This document shows, in pieces, positions 1 to 10,604 of a stretch of 64,000 nt of DNA. The stretch comes from Pyrrhoderma lamaoense. Lineage: Eukaryota > Basidiomycota > Agaricomycetes > Hymenochaetales > Hymenochaetaceae. A program made the position numbers and the translations under genes. The stretch is taken from positions 1,054,001 to 1,118,000 of the forward strand of contig NBAZ01000001.1 of assembly GCA_002794735.1 (NCBI GenBank), given 5' to 3'. The notes beneath the pieces are model-generated. The model was not told the origin of the DNA. It saw nothing but the letters and a program-made list of their open reading frames with translations, and ran no database searches. Within the stretch, counting starts at the first letter, position 1. Each line of letters opens with the position of its first letter.

Positions 1-2997
1 TTCTTTTTCTCACCTTTTTCTCTCCCTTTCCTCCCGTTCTTCCTCTTTTTCAAAGTCTTATTTTTTATATACTTTTATATTCTAAGAAGAGGTATAAGGT
101 TATTTAGTCTCCACTCTTGATTCTACGATTTGCTAATCATCTGAGGGAGGAGTTGATTTCCCTATTCGGATAGGATTAACGGCTTGAGACTTGTTCTTTT
201 AAACGAGATAACTTATCTTGGAGTAAACATATTTTCCTCCCCCCTCTCCGAGGAAGTAGGTCGCATTACATAACTCCTCCGACTAAGTAGATGAGTAAAA
301 AAGGTATCATTTATTAAGTGTGAGATGTACGTGCGATGCAATCAATTCTCTCTCGGTTCTCTGTTCCCGTAACTTGTGTTTTCTCTTTCTCTATACTATT
401 GTTGTGGTTTGATTTAGGGAAGAGAGGAGGGGGAAGGAAAGGAAAGGAAGTCACCTTATAGAGAACGTATATAAAGTATCTGAGAAAATAACAAAACGAG
501 AAATTGGTTCTCTTTTAATCTTATTAACGAATGAGAAGAAAGGAAATCTCCCTCGTTGACACAAAAATAAAATTACCTTAAAGGAAATATTATTTATATG
601 TGGACTGTTTTGTGATTTTTCCTTTCTTTCTTTTCATGTCAAGTGACCAACAATCAATATGTCTATAGAAAGAGGTTATCGAAAGAGAAAGAAAACCCGG
701 GAGAGGGGGTCCAAGACTGGTTTATATAATATATTACCTCCTTTAAACTTTCATCGGATTTTTTAATTGTTTATCATACCGTCTATCTTTTATAAATCTA
801 TACACGAAAATACAAAAAAGTCAATTTTTCGTACGACTTTTTTTTATAACCTAAAAGGAGACTTCCCCCTCCCCCCATATTCTCTTCCGACCAATGAGAA
901 CAGAAACCAGAAGGGATTTTTTTAATTTAGGCCAATGGAGAGGAAGAAGAGTAAGAAGAAGAAGAAGAATAGGGAGAGAGAGAAAAAGAGAAATCGATCT
1001 CGGCATGAATATATGAGAAGAAGGGGGGGAGTATGAGAACACTTGAAGCTTAATTCTCGAGTTGGCGACATACAGCTAACTAACTAACGAACTACGTTCC
1101 AGGCCCCTTCCTAACTAACACTCCCTTCCCTCATGACCAAAATGTCCTAATGGGTTCGCTTGTCTTCTCCCCTCCTTCTCTCCTCTCGTTCCCTGTCACA
1201 GGTAATGCGAAAGAAACAGGAATAGAAAGGGTATGTGACACGGAAAGAAATAACAAGGAAGTAGAAGAGAAGTAAGTATTAGAAAGAAAGAAAGAAGAAG
1301 GTCAAAAAGAAAAACTTCGGGTACAGGGCTGAGTGAATGGAGAGAAGAGAGAAGGAGGAGAGAAACGAAAAAAAGGTTTTTGAGGGATTTACCACCCGCC
1401 AGCCCCTTTCTTCCGGTTCGGGTTGACAAAATAAAGAGGGGGAGAAGGAAGGAAGAAGAGGGAAAAATAAAAACGATTAGAGGGGGAAAGGTAAAATTAC
1501 ATGTGAAGAATTGTGTAAATTAATAAATAGGTTTGTTTATTTTAGATGGATAAATTAATAACGCTGGGTTGTTATTATCATAATTATAGTGATCATTATT
1601 ATTGGGACCTTCAGTGCCCAAGACTCTGTTTTGTTCCCTTTTGTTTAGGGAAGAACGGGAGCGTGTAAGGTAAGGTAAGGTGTGTGTATGTGTGTGTATG
1701 TGTGTGTGTGTAGATGTGGACATGCATTCGGGGCTGTTTGGGCCGGGGAAAAGGGTTTTATTCATCCAATCTACTAAATGGAAAAGAATAGTTCTATCTC
1801 ATCCCTTCTTTAGTCAACGTCTGAGACAAAGTGAGGGAGGGAGAGAGAAAGAGGGTGACAGACGATTCAAAACAGAACTCTTCTTATTATATTGCTTATA
1901 CATCCAGATGTAAGATAGAACAAGTACAAAGTGCGAGGTCTGGATACGTTGCTGATGATAGATCTGATTGGAGAACTGTGGGGGGGAAGGAATGAGTCTA
2001 TTATTCTAAATGAAAGGGAAAAAGGTTAAGGAATGGAAAGAATGTAGTGCGAAGGCGTCCCTTTGCATATGGAGAACACTCTTTTTTCTCCTTCCTTAAT
2101 TACACACGATCACCCCTAGATTTCGACTTGTCATCTGCTGCTCTTAATCTTAATTTTTTTTCTAGTGTTGAAGGGGGATAATTGCATATCATATCATAAT
2201 GATCGAGGGGTAGGAGTAAAGTAAATGTGTGATATCTTCCACGGTACATTTCGGGGATGACCGTGACCTTGGTGGAAGTTCCAAAGTCGAAGTCGAGGAT
2301 CGAGAAAAAAGGAGAGAGAAGAATAAGAGAACAAGGGTGGAAATCGAGTGATGATTGAGGTCGACGTCGAGGGCCAAAAGAGAGGGAGGATAATAGACGG
2401 GGCCGGCGGCAGGAGAGTGGTGGTAGTTTGTGTAGTTTGTGTATTGTAGTATAATACTTTGTAATTACTGTAAAGAGTGACTGACTCGCGGTCAACTGAG
2501 CTGATCCTTGAATCGACCTCGACCTCCTCTCTTCCCGTCGACTACCAGCGAGCCTGTCTGCTTCTCACTCTTTCTTAATCTTATCCTCTCTGTTCTCTTT
2601 CTTTCTTCTTCTAACGACCTTTATACGATCTTGGCACGACTCTGTTCTCCAGAAAAAAAATAGTATCACGTCCACTATCGTCAGCTCTTCAAATACCCAC
2701 ATCATCATCATCAAGGTCTCAACACCCCAGAGTCTCAGGCATATCCTCTCTTTGCCTCAAAGGTCCGCCTCCCCCCTCTCTCTTCCTACCTCAACTCCCC
2801 TCTCATGTCTCCTACTCCAGATTACACTGCTTCTAAATCTCTCCTAAATCCCCTGACTCTTTCAGCTTCTCGTTTAACCATCATCGCCCCTCGCTAACTT
2901 GCCGTCGATTTCGATTCCGAACTTACTCGCACGCACGCCAAATTCCTCCCTCCACTCTTTCCGCTCACCTGTCCCGTCCCGATTCACTTATCTACCA
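1..2997. other. Gene-free, strand-skewed intergenic region
   Basis: I find no convincing exon chain on either strand. From about 400 to 2400 the + strand is purine-rich (runs of gaagaaggag), then from about 2500 it becomes pyrimidine-rich up to the Ras start at 2998. CT-rich leaders are usual upstream of basidiomycete genes, so this could be a divergent promoter region shared with a minus-strand gene lying left of the window; that is inference. It also contains a TG microsatellite at about 1680-1712 and homopolymer runs. Open frames here are low-complexity and lack homology that I recognise. Confidence 0.5.
1680..1712. repeat. (TG)n microsatellite with TATG interruptions
   Basis: TGTGTGTATG-type units repeat in tandem and end in an uninterrupted TG run. 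It is simple sequence between genes, with no coding role visible. Confidence 0.9.
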
Positions 2998-4161
2998 ATG
3001 GATAGCTGGCGTGTTGCTGTTCTAGGCGATGGAGGCGTTGGTAAAACTGCCCTCGCCGTACAGGTAACGTCTTTTCCCTCTTTCTCCCTCTCTCTCTCTC
3101 CGTCCTTCCTTCTACTTTTTTCTGATCTCCTGTCGGCCGACTTCTTTCTCTAGTTCACTCTCAATTGCTTCGTCGGTGCGTGCGCCCTTTGCGCCAACTT
3201 TTCTTTTTCTTACTTCTATATTAATATTTTTTTCTCTCCTCCTCACTCAAACTTTCGACTATGGAATAATCTCACCGTCTCTACATCATGGGTTACCTAT
3301 CCACGTCAATAGAGGTACGTGTTCTTTCTCTTCCCGTCTCCACAGCACCGCTTAATGATCGCGTCATTCTCGTATATTTAACTCGCTTAAACATGTGTAA
3401 CTCTCTTTTTATATACGGGATTATGGATTTTATTAGACCTACGATCCCACTATAGAGGATGCTTATCGAAAACAATTAGTTGTCGACAACCGGATGTGTT
3501 TTGTAGAAGTGATTGATACTGCAGGTCAAGGTGCGCAGCGCTCCCGCGCTCTCTAATCCCGATCACCGGATGTCGTATAATCCAACTCACCTTAATTTCT
3601 CAATTTATCGGCATTTTATTTATTTGATCACAGAGGAATATGCAACCTTAAGAGATCAATGGGTCCGGTGCGTACATTTGTCTTTTTATTCTCCGGCGGT
3701 CTCCGGTGGATGAGGAGAAGTATAATGGAACCATCTTACTGATGCTGGTCATTTTTTTTGCTTCCTTTTCTCTTCTCTTTGAAACATGCTATTTTTTTTG
3801 CAGGGAAGGACAGGGATTCATTCTAGTTTATTCTATTGCGTCACGTTCAACTTTCGAACGGCTTGAGGTTTTCCGGCAATTGATGCTTCGCGTAAAGCGG
3901 AATAGACCTATTTTCGTTCTCGTAGGGAATAAATGCGACAAGACTTATGAGCGGGAAGTATCGCGAGAAGAGGGTGCAGCGCTCGCACGCTCGTTTGGAT
4001 GCGAATTTCTCGAAACGAGTGCCAAAACATCCCATAACGTCGAGAGATTGTTTACAAACTTGGTGCGCGCGTTACGACAGACCAGGGCAGCGGAGGCAGG
4101 TCCCGCAGTCCCGGCAAGGACTGGGGAAAGGGAGAAGAAGAGAAGATGCATTATCATGTAG
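2998..4161 (+). CDS. Ras-family small GTPase with CAAX box (six exons, one of 2 nt)
   Basis: This is a membrane-anchored signalling GTPase of the Ras subfamily. My model joins 2998-3063, 3154-3175, 3313-3314, 3437-3530, 3634-3667 and 3804-4161, giving 191 residues. Visible motifs in order: P-loop GDGGVGKT (10-17), switch [10 protein letters not shown] (30-38), switch [26 protein letters not shown] and a C-terminal CIIM farnesylation box behind a basic KKRR stretch. The frame between FTLNCFV and TYDPTIED is restored only by inserting the dinucleotide AG at 3313-3314, which sits between tag and gtacgt and completes a GAG (Glu) codon; this is the first AG after the preceding donor. The start is the ATG directly before the P-loop exon. 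It is closer to Ras/Rsr1 than to Rho or Rab, but the exact orthologue (Ras1, Ras2 or Rsr1) is not decided. Confidence 0.9.
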
Positions 4162-5809
4162 TGATTGGAAAGGCCTTTTTCGTTCAATCCTCACCCCTCC
4201 CAATCATTCTTTTTTTCCCCACCTTTGTTGTGTCTTCCTCTCTTCTTCCACTTTTTCCATCTCATTTCTTCTTAGCCTGTCTCTCCTGCTTTTATAGATA
4301 CAATGAATTTTCTTCTGAAATTTCTCTGGTCCGACCCTCCCCTCCCCTCTCGATTTTAAGCGTGCTGTTTCTGTCTCTGTCTATATCTTCTTTTCTTCTT
4401 TTTCTCTCCCTCCTCATCTGTACATTGCTTCATATCCAAATTTCAAAGTTGGTGCTGGTCCTTTTCCTCATCTTTCCCGCCATTGTCATCGAGTTTCCCC
4501 CTCTCCTACCTTCCCATTTTTACATTCGCATATTCTCCCCAATTCTATATGGACCTCTCTTCCATTCTTACAACCCTATTTACTCGCCTCCCCTTCCTCG
4601 CTTGCAGCTCGTAAAGAAACTAGCGACATCAGCAGTGAAAATGGTGGGTCAATTATTTGTGAGCAAATCATGTGTTCTGTGATATCCGGAAGTTCCCCCC
4701 TACCTTTGATTTCTCCCTCCGTACTTACTTAGCCTTCCCCCCCCCCCCCCATCCCTTTCCCTTGAATGCTTACTTGTCTTTTGGCTCTTTGGCATGTTCA
4801 GAAATTTGCGAATATAAGAAAATATCTCTGTTTTTTTTTCTTTCAAAAGGTTACTTCTTCTGTTGGTGAATCATAAGTTTTTGAAGGCAGCTGCCCACTT
4901 TTTTTTTCTCTCTCATCCGTCCTTGCATTTTATCATCCTTTTCCCGTTCTCGTTTCCCCTCCCCCCACCCCTTACCGCCTTTCAATTCGTTATTTATAAA
5001 AAAAACCCTTCACCCCCCTTTTCCCATTTCATATCTTTTCTAGACTTCTTTTTTCTCAACATATTCCGAGATCGGGATGGTTGTGGTGATGACCTGGGTT
5101 TGGGTTTAACGACAAGATCTGGTATACTATAAACTGTATGGTGTGTGTGGGGGCAGGATGAGGTGTTTGGAAATATGCCTTTTCTTTGTTGTGCTAGTAT
5201 GTTCCTATGGGCACTGCAAGCACTGGTGTTAAAACCTGTTGTCGTTTGTACCACTTCAGCCAACGACCCACTCTCCTGTTGTTCTTCATACACTGAACTT
5301 TAGGGATATTCTGTGGTTAGTGGTTAAAGACGACGGGCATATTTCATATGATAACCCCCAAGGAAGGGGAATGGGAGGGTTTATATTTCTCTTTTCTTTT
5401 CTTTTCTTTTTTTTTTACCGCTTATCCCCTTGTCACTTAAACATACAACATGTATATGGACTTTTCTTTTCTTTTCAACATTTTCCCCCCTTTTTTTTTC
5501 TCTTCCTTTTGATTCAAACGAGTATATAACTTTCTCTCTATCCACTTGTGTTCATATTTGGTCTCTCATCCCCCCCCCCCTTTTTTTTTATCTCGTATCC
5601 TTCTCCTTCTCATTCACCTCCCTCAAAAAAGCGTCATTTTTTCAACAAGATTTTATCTTTAGGCTACTTCGTTTATATATATATCTGTTCTTTTTTCTGC
5701 ATTTGGTGATTTATCTACTTACAACGACAACAACAGATACGAAAAAAAATGAGAGAATTATATATGATTTTTCTAGATTTCTTTTCTATATACATATATA
5801 TGAATATGT

Positions 5810-5842
5810 GTGTGTGTGTGCGTGTGTCGTGTGTGCATGTGT
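5810..5842. repeat. (TG)n microsatellite
   Basis: A TGTGTGTGTG run followed by an imperfect CGTGTGT tail, in intergenic DNA. Confidence 0.85.
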
Positions 5843-6119
5843 GTCTATCTACCTCCTCTAGAATGTGTGTCGTTGATTCAAGCCTACGCTACTAAAAAGT
5901 ATTTCCGGCTCGTTTTTACAGTCATCACCATCATCATATATCATATATCATATACCGAATATCAAATAACCAAATAACCAAATAATCAAATATCACTTAA
6001 ACCATAACGTTATAACGTTAATGTCTCTCTTCTCAAAGAGTTCCTTTTAATATCTAGTAATTTCGTATTACACACGCTTTTTTTTATTTTTATTATTTTT
6101 TTTTTGGGGGGGAGGCATA

Positions 6120-6182
6120 AACAAAACCAAATAAATTAACAAATAAATAAGCTGACAAACAAATAAACAAATAAACAAATAA
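6120..6182. repeat. AAATAAAC-type A-rich tandem tract
   Basis: Imperfect units of aaataaac / aaataaa repeat for about 60 bases. The tract lies in the AT-rich switch zone between the two skewed blocks. Confidence 0.7.
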
Positions 6183-7916
6183 AACAGACCCGAATCGGAA
6201 AATGAAAATGAAGAAGGAAGGTTTATGATTATAACAATATGAATATTGATACGATTGAGTAAACAAGGGTGATATTGTCGTCTTTTCACATACGACGGAC
6301 ACGGGAAGAAGAGAGGAGAAGAGAAGAGAAGTGAAAAGGTGGTGAGTAGGTGAGGGGGTGTATGATTCATATCGACATCGACGAATACACCAATATACTA
6401 CACCTTCCCTATTGTGATTCTATATAATTTAAATCATGATACTTATCGTTATTCCGTTATTTTAGTAGGGAGTGATTAAGAGTAAAACGTTTAGACCGAT
6501 TTGACTGTTTCGTTCGTGTATACTTTTTATATAATCAATACAATGGACTAAGCATATTAGACAATGGGTTAAATGGGTAAGACGGGTATTAGTTGGTTAG
6601 TTAGTTTCTAGTTTCTAGTTACCAGTCACTAGTATACATGTATACTTGTATATACCTTAATCTCTTCCCTAACGAATAAACTAATAAATGACGTTTTAAT
6701 AGATATCAAATGATGACAAACTATTTTATCTTTAATAAAAGACGGAGCAAGCGGAGACGGAAGGAAGAGAAGAAGGAAGGAAGGAAGAGAAGGAAAGAGA
6801 AGAGGGAGAAAAAAAGTCGAAAATGAAAAATTTGCAAGTATCAAACTTGTTCTAGTTCAGTTTTTCTATTTGTTTTTTTTCCTCCTGTTCTTTTTTTTTC
6901 TCTTACTTACTTTCTTTTTCTTGTGGTATGTGCTCCGGGTATCGATTTTTTGATTCGTAGCTTAAAGTAGCCAATAACTATACATTACTCAGTCGAAAAA
7001 AAGCTCCAATTCCCAGCTCTGTTCCCTATAAGTACTTTCTTTTTGGGACAAATCCAATCCAATATATACCTTTATAACAGTATCGTAGCTACATGTAGTA
7101 AATTATAGTCGCAAGCATACTGAGATACCCTCATTTAACACTATCAAAACACGATATTACGACCTTTAGAGGGAAGAGGGGAACACCCTAAATCACAACC
7201 ATTCACGATTCAAAAACTAACTCAACAACAAAAACACACCAAAAAAATTATCTGATTTTCTTAAAGCACAGCGCATAGTAGACAGGGTAAGAAAAGTAAA
7301 GATAGTGTAATGTACAAATACATGTCATCGTATTTCTTGAGAAAGTAAAGAAAAAAATAGAAAAACTTAACTAGCAAGAAGTAGATGAAAGTAAAATGGC
7401 GGGAGGACATAACGACACCCCCAAGTACGTTATCAGACAGTCTATTTTTCTCTGTCAAAAAAGGATGAAAGGGAACCATATGGACATATGGAGAGAGAGG
7501 GAGAGAGAGAGGGGGGAAAGCTAGCAAGTCATAGATCGGTGAAAGCCGTAGGGTTTCAAGTAAAAGATAATGAGGAAGAGGATAGGGATGAGAGAGGAGA
7601 AAGAGAGTAAGAAAATTAATGCGAACTAGAAAGTACAGACAAGAGAGTTGACATATGTAATTGTAGGGTATGACAGAATCCTTTCTTTTTTGGAGGTGCA
7701 AAATCAATCGCAGCAGAAGCTAATAAGAAAAATAAGATAGGGAAAGGGGAAGGGGAAGATATAGCCCATTAAGGATACCCTAAAGAAGAAAGAACAGTAG
7801 TCGGTCAGGGCGTGAAAATAGATAGTAGACAATATCAAACGAATGAAGTACCTAGAGAAATTCCCAGAAGGAGAAAGCGGTGGAAAGAGGAAAGACATAG
7901 ACCACACCCAGATACC

Positions 7917-8442
7917 TTAGTCTTGTCGACTAAACTCCGCTTGTGTTAAGTTGAGCATAAAGCAACCAGACTTGAAAGCCTCAGGAAGTTCAAACTCCTT
8001 TATCGGTTTAGGCACCGCATTCGGCGCGATAGACGCGAATGGTCGTAATGGGCGCGAAGTTGGGAACGAGTGAGCGCGTTGTGGCGATGGCTTTGCAGAT
8101 AGCCCACTTGAGGTAAACTTGGAGCTTAAGGGTGAGGATGGAGAGGTCGTAGGTGCTGGTGTAGATACTGGGATAGCTGATGCGAGGGGTGAAGACCTTA
8201 CGGGCGCGTGGCGTTTCGTAGGTCTAGGGTTGAAGGGCGACGTCTTTGCCTTGGAGGAAGACGCAGTAGCGGTGATAGTTGCAGTTACTGTAGCTGACAG
8301 TTATAATGAATATGCCAGTTGGTATTAAATAAAAGAACAGTGTTCGCCACGCGAGAGATGGTAGCATAGAATTGAAGAAGTCAAAGCTTATCAGCGACAA
8401 ACTCGGTGGTTTCATCAAAGTGCCTAAAATTGACTCACCCAT
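7917..8442 (-). CDS. Unknown 126-aa Ser/Pro-rich protein with a 4-nt first coding exon
   Basis: I do not recognise this protein. Exon 1 is the four bases ATGG (8439-8442), followed by a donor gtgagt. The intron runs 8294-8438 and ends ctgtcag. Exon 2 (7917-8293) then stays open for 125 codons to TAA, continuing MATVTATITATASSSKAKTS. The first two thirds is a disordered Ser/Thr/Pro/Ala stretch with basic spots (PRPTKRHAPVR); the last 35 residues are more ordered in look (PKPIKEFELPEAFKSG, then LNLTQAEFSRQD). No signal peptide or membrane segment is evident. The exon has no early ATG of its own, so it is easily missed. The perfect donor, in-phase join and 125 clean codons of GC-richer DNA than its flanks support a real gene. 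Confidence 0.6.
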
Positions 8443-9073
8443 TTTAGAACCAAGTATGAACGCGCAAGATTTGGATGATAGCTAGAGCGGAGGATGAGGA
8501 CGAGGGATAGTAAAGAGTAGAAGGAAGGGACGGCGAGCTGGAGATCGAAAGGAACGACGGAGGACCAGGAGCCTTTATTTGAACGGATAAGATTGTTCTG
8601 CGATTAGGTCAAAGTGACGACCGTTGACCGAAAAGCTCACGTTCAGTTGGGGTGACGAGCTCGAATCGTAATCCTAGTGGCTGCGGCCGTCGTGCGTTGG
8701 GGAGATCATGTCAGCAACCAAATACACAAAAAAAATAGATCGTTTTCTCGGCACAGATTACCCGAATCAGCCCGATTATGGGCCTCCCGCCTAACAGGTC
8801 CGTATCGTCAACACGCGTCCAGTCAGCAGTACGGACAAATACTCGTCGGGCCAGAGTGGTACAGACATCGTCGTGTCTCGTCGAAAGAACTTGGGTCTTG
8901 CGTAGATGATGATGGTGATGTTATATATAATCTAGTCTCTCCACCCTAGAAGTTTCATGAAATTGGTCAGCGACAGCTCCTAACTTATTGGTCACCTGTG
9001 GCTTGTAGCATAAGATCTTATCGTCTTCAAACCAACTAATCTTAAATCTAATCGCTCAAGAAACACGGCCGCT
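8443..9073. other. Intergenic region upstream of the 126-aa gene
   Basis: This holds the promoter side of the minus-strand gene starting at 8442. A plus-strand frame at 8677-8949 is open but begins at GTG, lacks recognisable domains and has no CT-rich leader, so I do not annotate it. ACGCGT occurs once near 8813. Confidence 0.4.
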
Positions 9074-9295
9074 TTATTTCAGGACAAGAATGAGAGCTGA
9101 GCTTAGCAATATACCACTCATGAGAAAGCAGTGATCCATTAATACAGCTAGTAGACCAGCAGACCTCTCTTTGGTGGGTTCACTTTTCAATTGTGGTTTG
9201 AGCTAGTTTCTTACCTCAGCTTGATCGTCCAGAAGCTTACGGGTACTTATAATCTTAAACGGCTCAAATCCACCTTGTCTCCGCATGCTGTTCAT
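9074..9295 (-). CDS. Possible 57-aa membrane microprotein (two exons)
   Basis: This is a tentative model. Exon 1 (9215-9295) reads from ATG as MNSMRRQGGFEPFKIIST and ends at GAG before a strong gtaaga donor. A 48-nt intron ends aaagag, and exon 2 (9074-9166) continues in phase as RSAGLLAVLMDHCFLMSG, then a hydrophobic tail ILLSSALILVLK and TAA. The product would be a basic N-terminus plus a C-terminal hydrophobic anchor, as in small tail-anchored proteins. An extra upstream exon is possible: a gtatga donor near 9346 joins in phase to an acceptor just before 9297. I recognise no family. Confidence 0.3.
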
Positions 9296-10055
9296 CCCAC
9301 TAACAACGGCGTATACATGCAATAGTCATTTTTATTTCATTCATACCGTCTTCTAGTAGATACAACCGATATTTGTAATAAGAAATGAAAGAGTAAACGA
9401 GACACAAAAAAGTCAATTAATGAATAAGAAATAATAAAAAAATGTGTATCGTCACAGATCAACACCGGCAACAAGAATCTATGGATAGCTCTTCGCCTTC
9501 AATTGATTGACACTGGGTGAGAAAAAAGGATTTATATGGGTTACGTTGGGGATGTTTGTGCCTTCCAACGGGTAGCCGTAAATCGGAATCACGTTCGAAA
9601 ATCTCCAGAAATTTCGACATAACGCCGTAGAGAATCCCGATGAGTATTATACTTGTACACGCCTGACCTCCGAGGTGATCGACTGCCCGGAGATACTCGT
9701 AGCTAGCAAATCACGAGAAGTCAATAGCTAGGACCAACTTAATATACAAGAACGGAGGAAGTAAACAACGTTGAACATTGCTTGCAACGGAAGTAGTCGT
9801 TGGAACGCGACACATGCAGACGCATGTCGTATTCACCATCATCAATGATGGTACAAAAGATCTGAGGTATCATGCCCAAGGTTCGCTGACAAGGGCGGAG
9901 AAGAAAAGGAAGTATATCTGTCTGCCAAAGTAAGCACTGGTTCTAGCTTATTTCGCTCAAGATGGACGGAATCGTAAGAGGATAGTTAGCCGGGTAAATC
10001 AGGTATTTCAGGACCGTGAACAAGTGAGACGCTCATATGTCGACTCCTGTATGAG
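9296..10055. other. Intergenic region between microprotein and Yippee gene
   Basis: About 760 bases. I see a possible extra exon of the preceding minus-strand gene near 9346-9400 but nothing else that can be supported. Confidence 0.3.
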
Positions 10056-10604
10056 TCACTGGACATCGGTAAGCAAGCTGCGTTCGAGAATGTACTTTCC
10101 TTCTTTGTATTTTTGCGAACTGTCATATGCATAATCCTAATAAGGAGATAATAGTACAACAAAATGTATCAATGCTTTGAGACAGAGAAGACTTGTACAA
10201 AGTTCTCACGTATTTCCAGCCTAGGGTCACTCCGCATTTAACGCAGGAGATATCACGCACAGTATGGTTACCGGTAGTCATCTGTCGGTCGCATGGTTCA
10301 CCTTCATTGACATTTACTCTGCATACAGCCATGAACAAGTGACATGAGGTGAAGTCAATAATAGATTGTTTTCTAAGCTGTTTGTAGCGCTTACACAATC
10401 TCAAAGAGGTATGCCCTTCCATGCTGACCATTGAAAGACTGAGGAAGATGTGTATCAGAAGATCAGTGGAGTGCTCATGTGCATGATAGACAAGGTAATA
10501 CAGACCCGGGATATCATGGAGTGAATAGAAGCCAAGTGCGTGCGACACTGGGAACATCCGAATACACGTTCCCCCGCAAGATACTTTCTGAATGTCATGC
10601 CCAT
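10056..10604 (-). CDS. Yippee-like zinc-binding protein
   Basis: This is a Yippee/Mis18/cereblon-fold protein, a small zinc-binding beta-fold (YPEL) found throughout eukaryotes; in yeast the relative Moh1 is linked to stationary phase. The role here is not established. Four exons, 10506-10604, 10395-10438, 10318-10210 and 10136-10056 in transcript order, join in phase to a 110-residue product, which is normal YPEL length. Diagnostic segments are FGCSQCRTHLASI (first Cys pair), FNGQHGRAYLFE, TGNHTVRDISCVKC (second Cys pair), TLGWKY and QKYKEGKYILE. The start is the first of two in-frame ATGs (10604, 10598). No exon exceeds 110 nt, which hides the gene from simple ORF scans. Identity is firm; the orthologue class is not resolved. 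Confidence 0.93.

Larger units (their letters stand above)
4162..7916. other. Long gene-free region with opposing purine/pyrimidine blocks
   Basis: The + strand is strongly pyrimidine-rich downstream of the Ras gene from about 4165 to 5660. It turns AT-rich around 5700-6050, then purine-rich from about 6190 to 7860. The switch lies between two convergent genes (Ras on +, the unknown gene ending at 7917 on -), so each strand is CT-rich 3' of its gene. Within it are a C run at 4738-4750, a TG microsatellite near 5810-5842, ATATC-type repeats at 5935-5960 and an (AAATAAAC)n-like tract near 6120-6182. I see no RNA gene and no exon chain; the open frames are low-complexity. Confidence 0.5.

Noticed and set aside
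2100..2495. 131-residue minus-strand open frame
   Set aside because: Low-complexity Ser/Leu/Pro composition from the CT-rich strand, no domain, no splice partners.
4146..5861. Overlapping plus-strand frames rich in Phe, Ser, Leu and Pro
   Set aside because: They are translations of a long pyrimidine-rich tract; frames overlap each other and contain no motif.
8677..8949. 90-codon plus-strand frame
   Set aside because: Starts at GTG, overlaps the promoter of the minus-strand gene at 8442, and has no recognisable domain.
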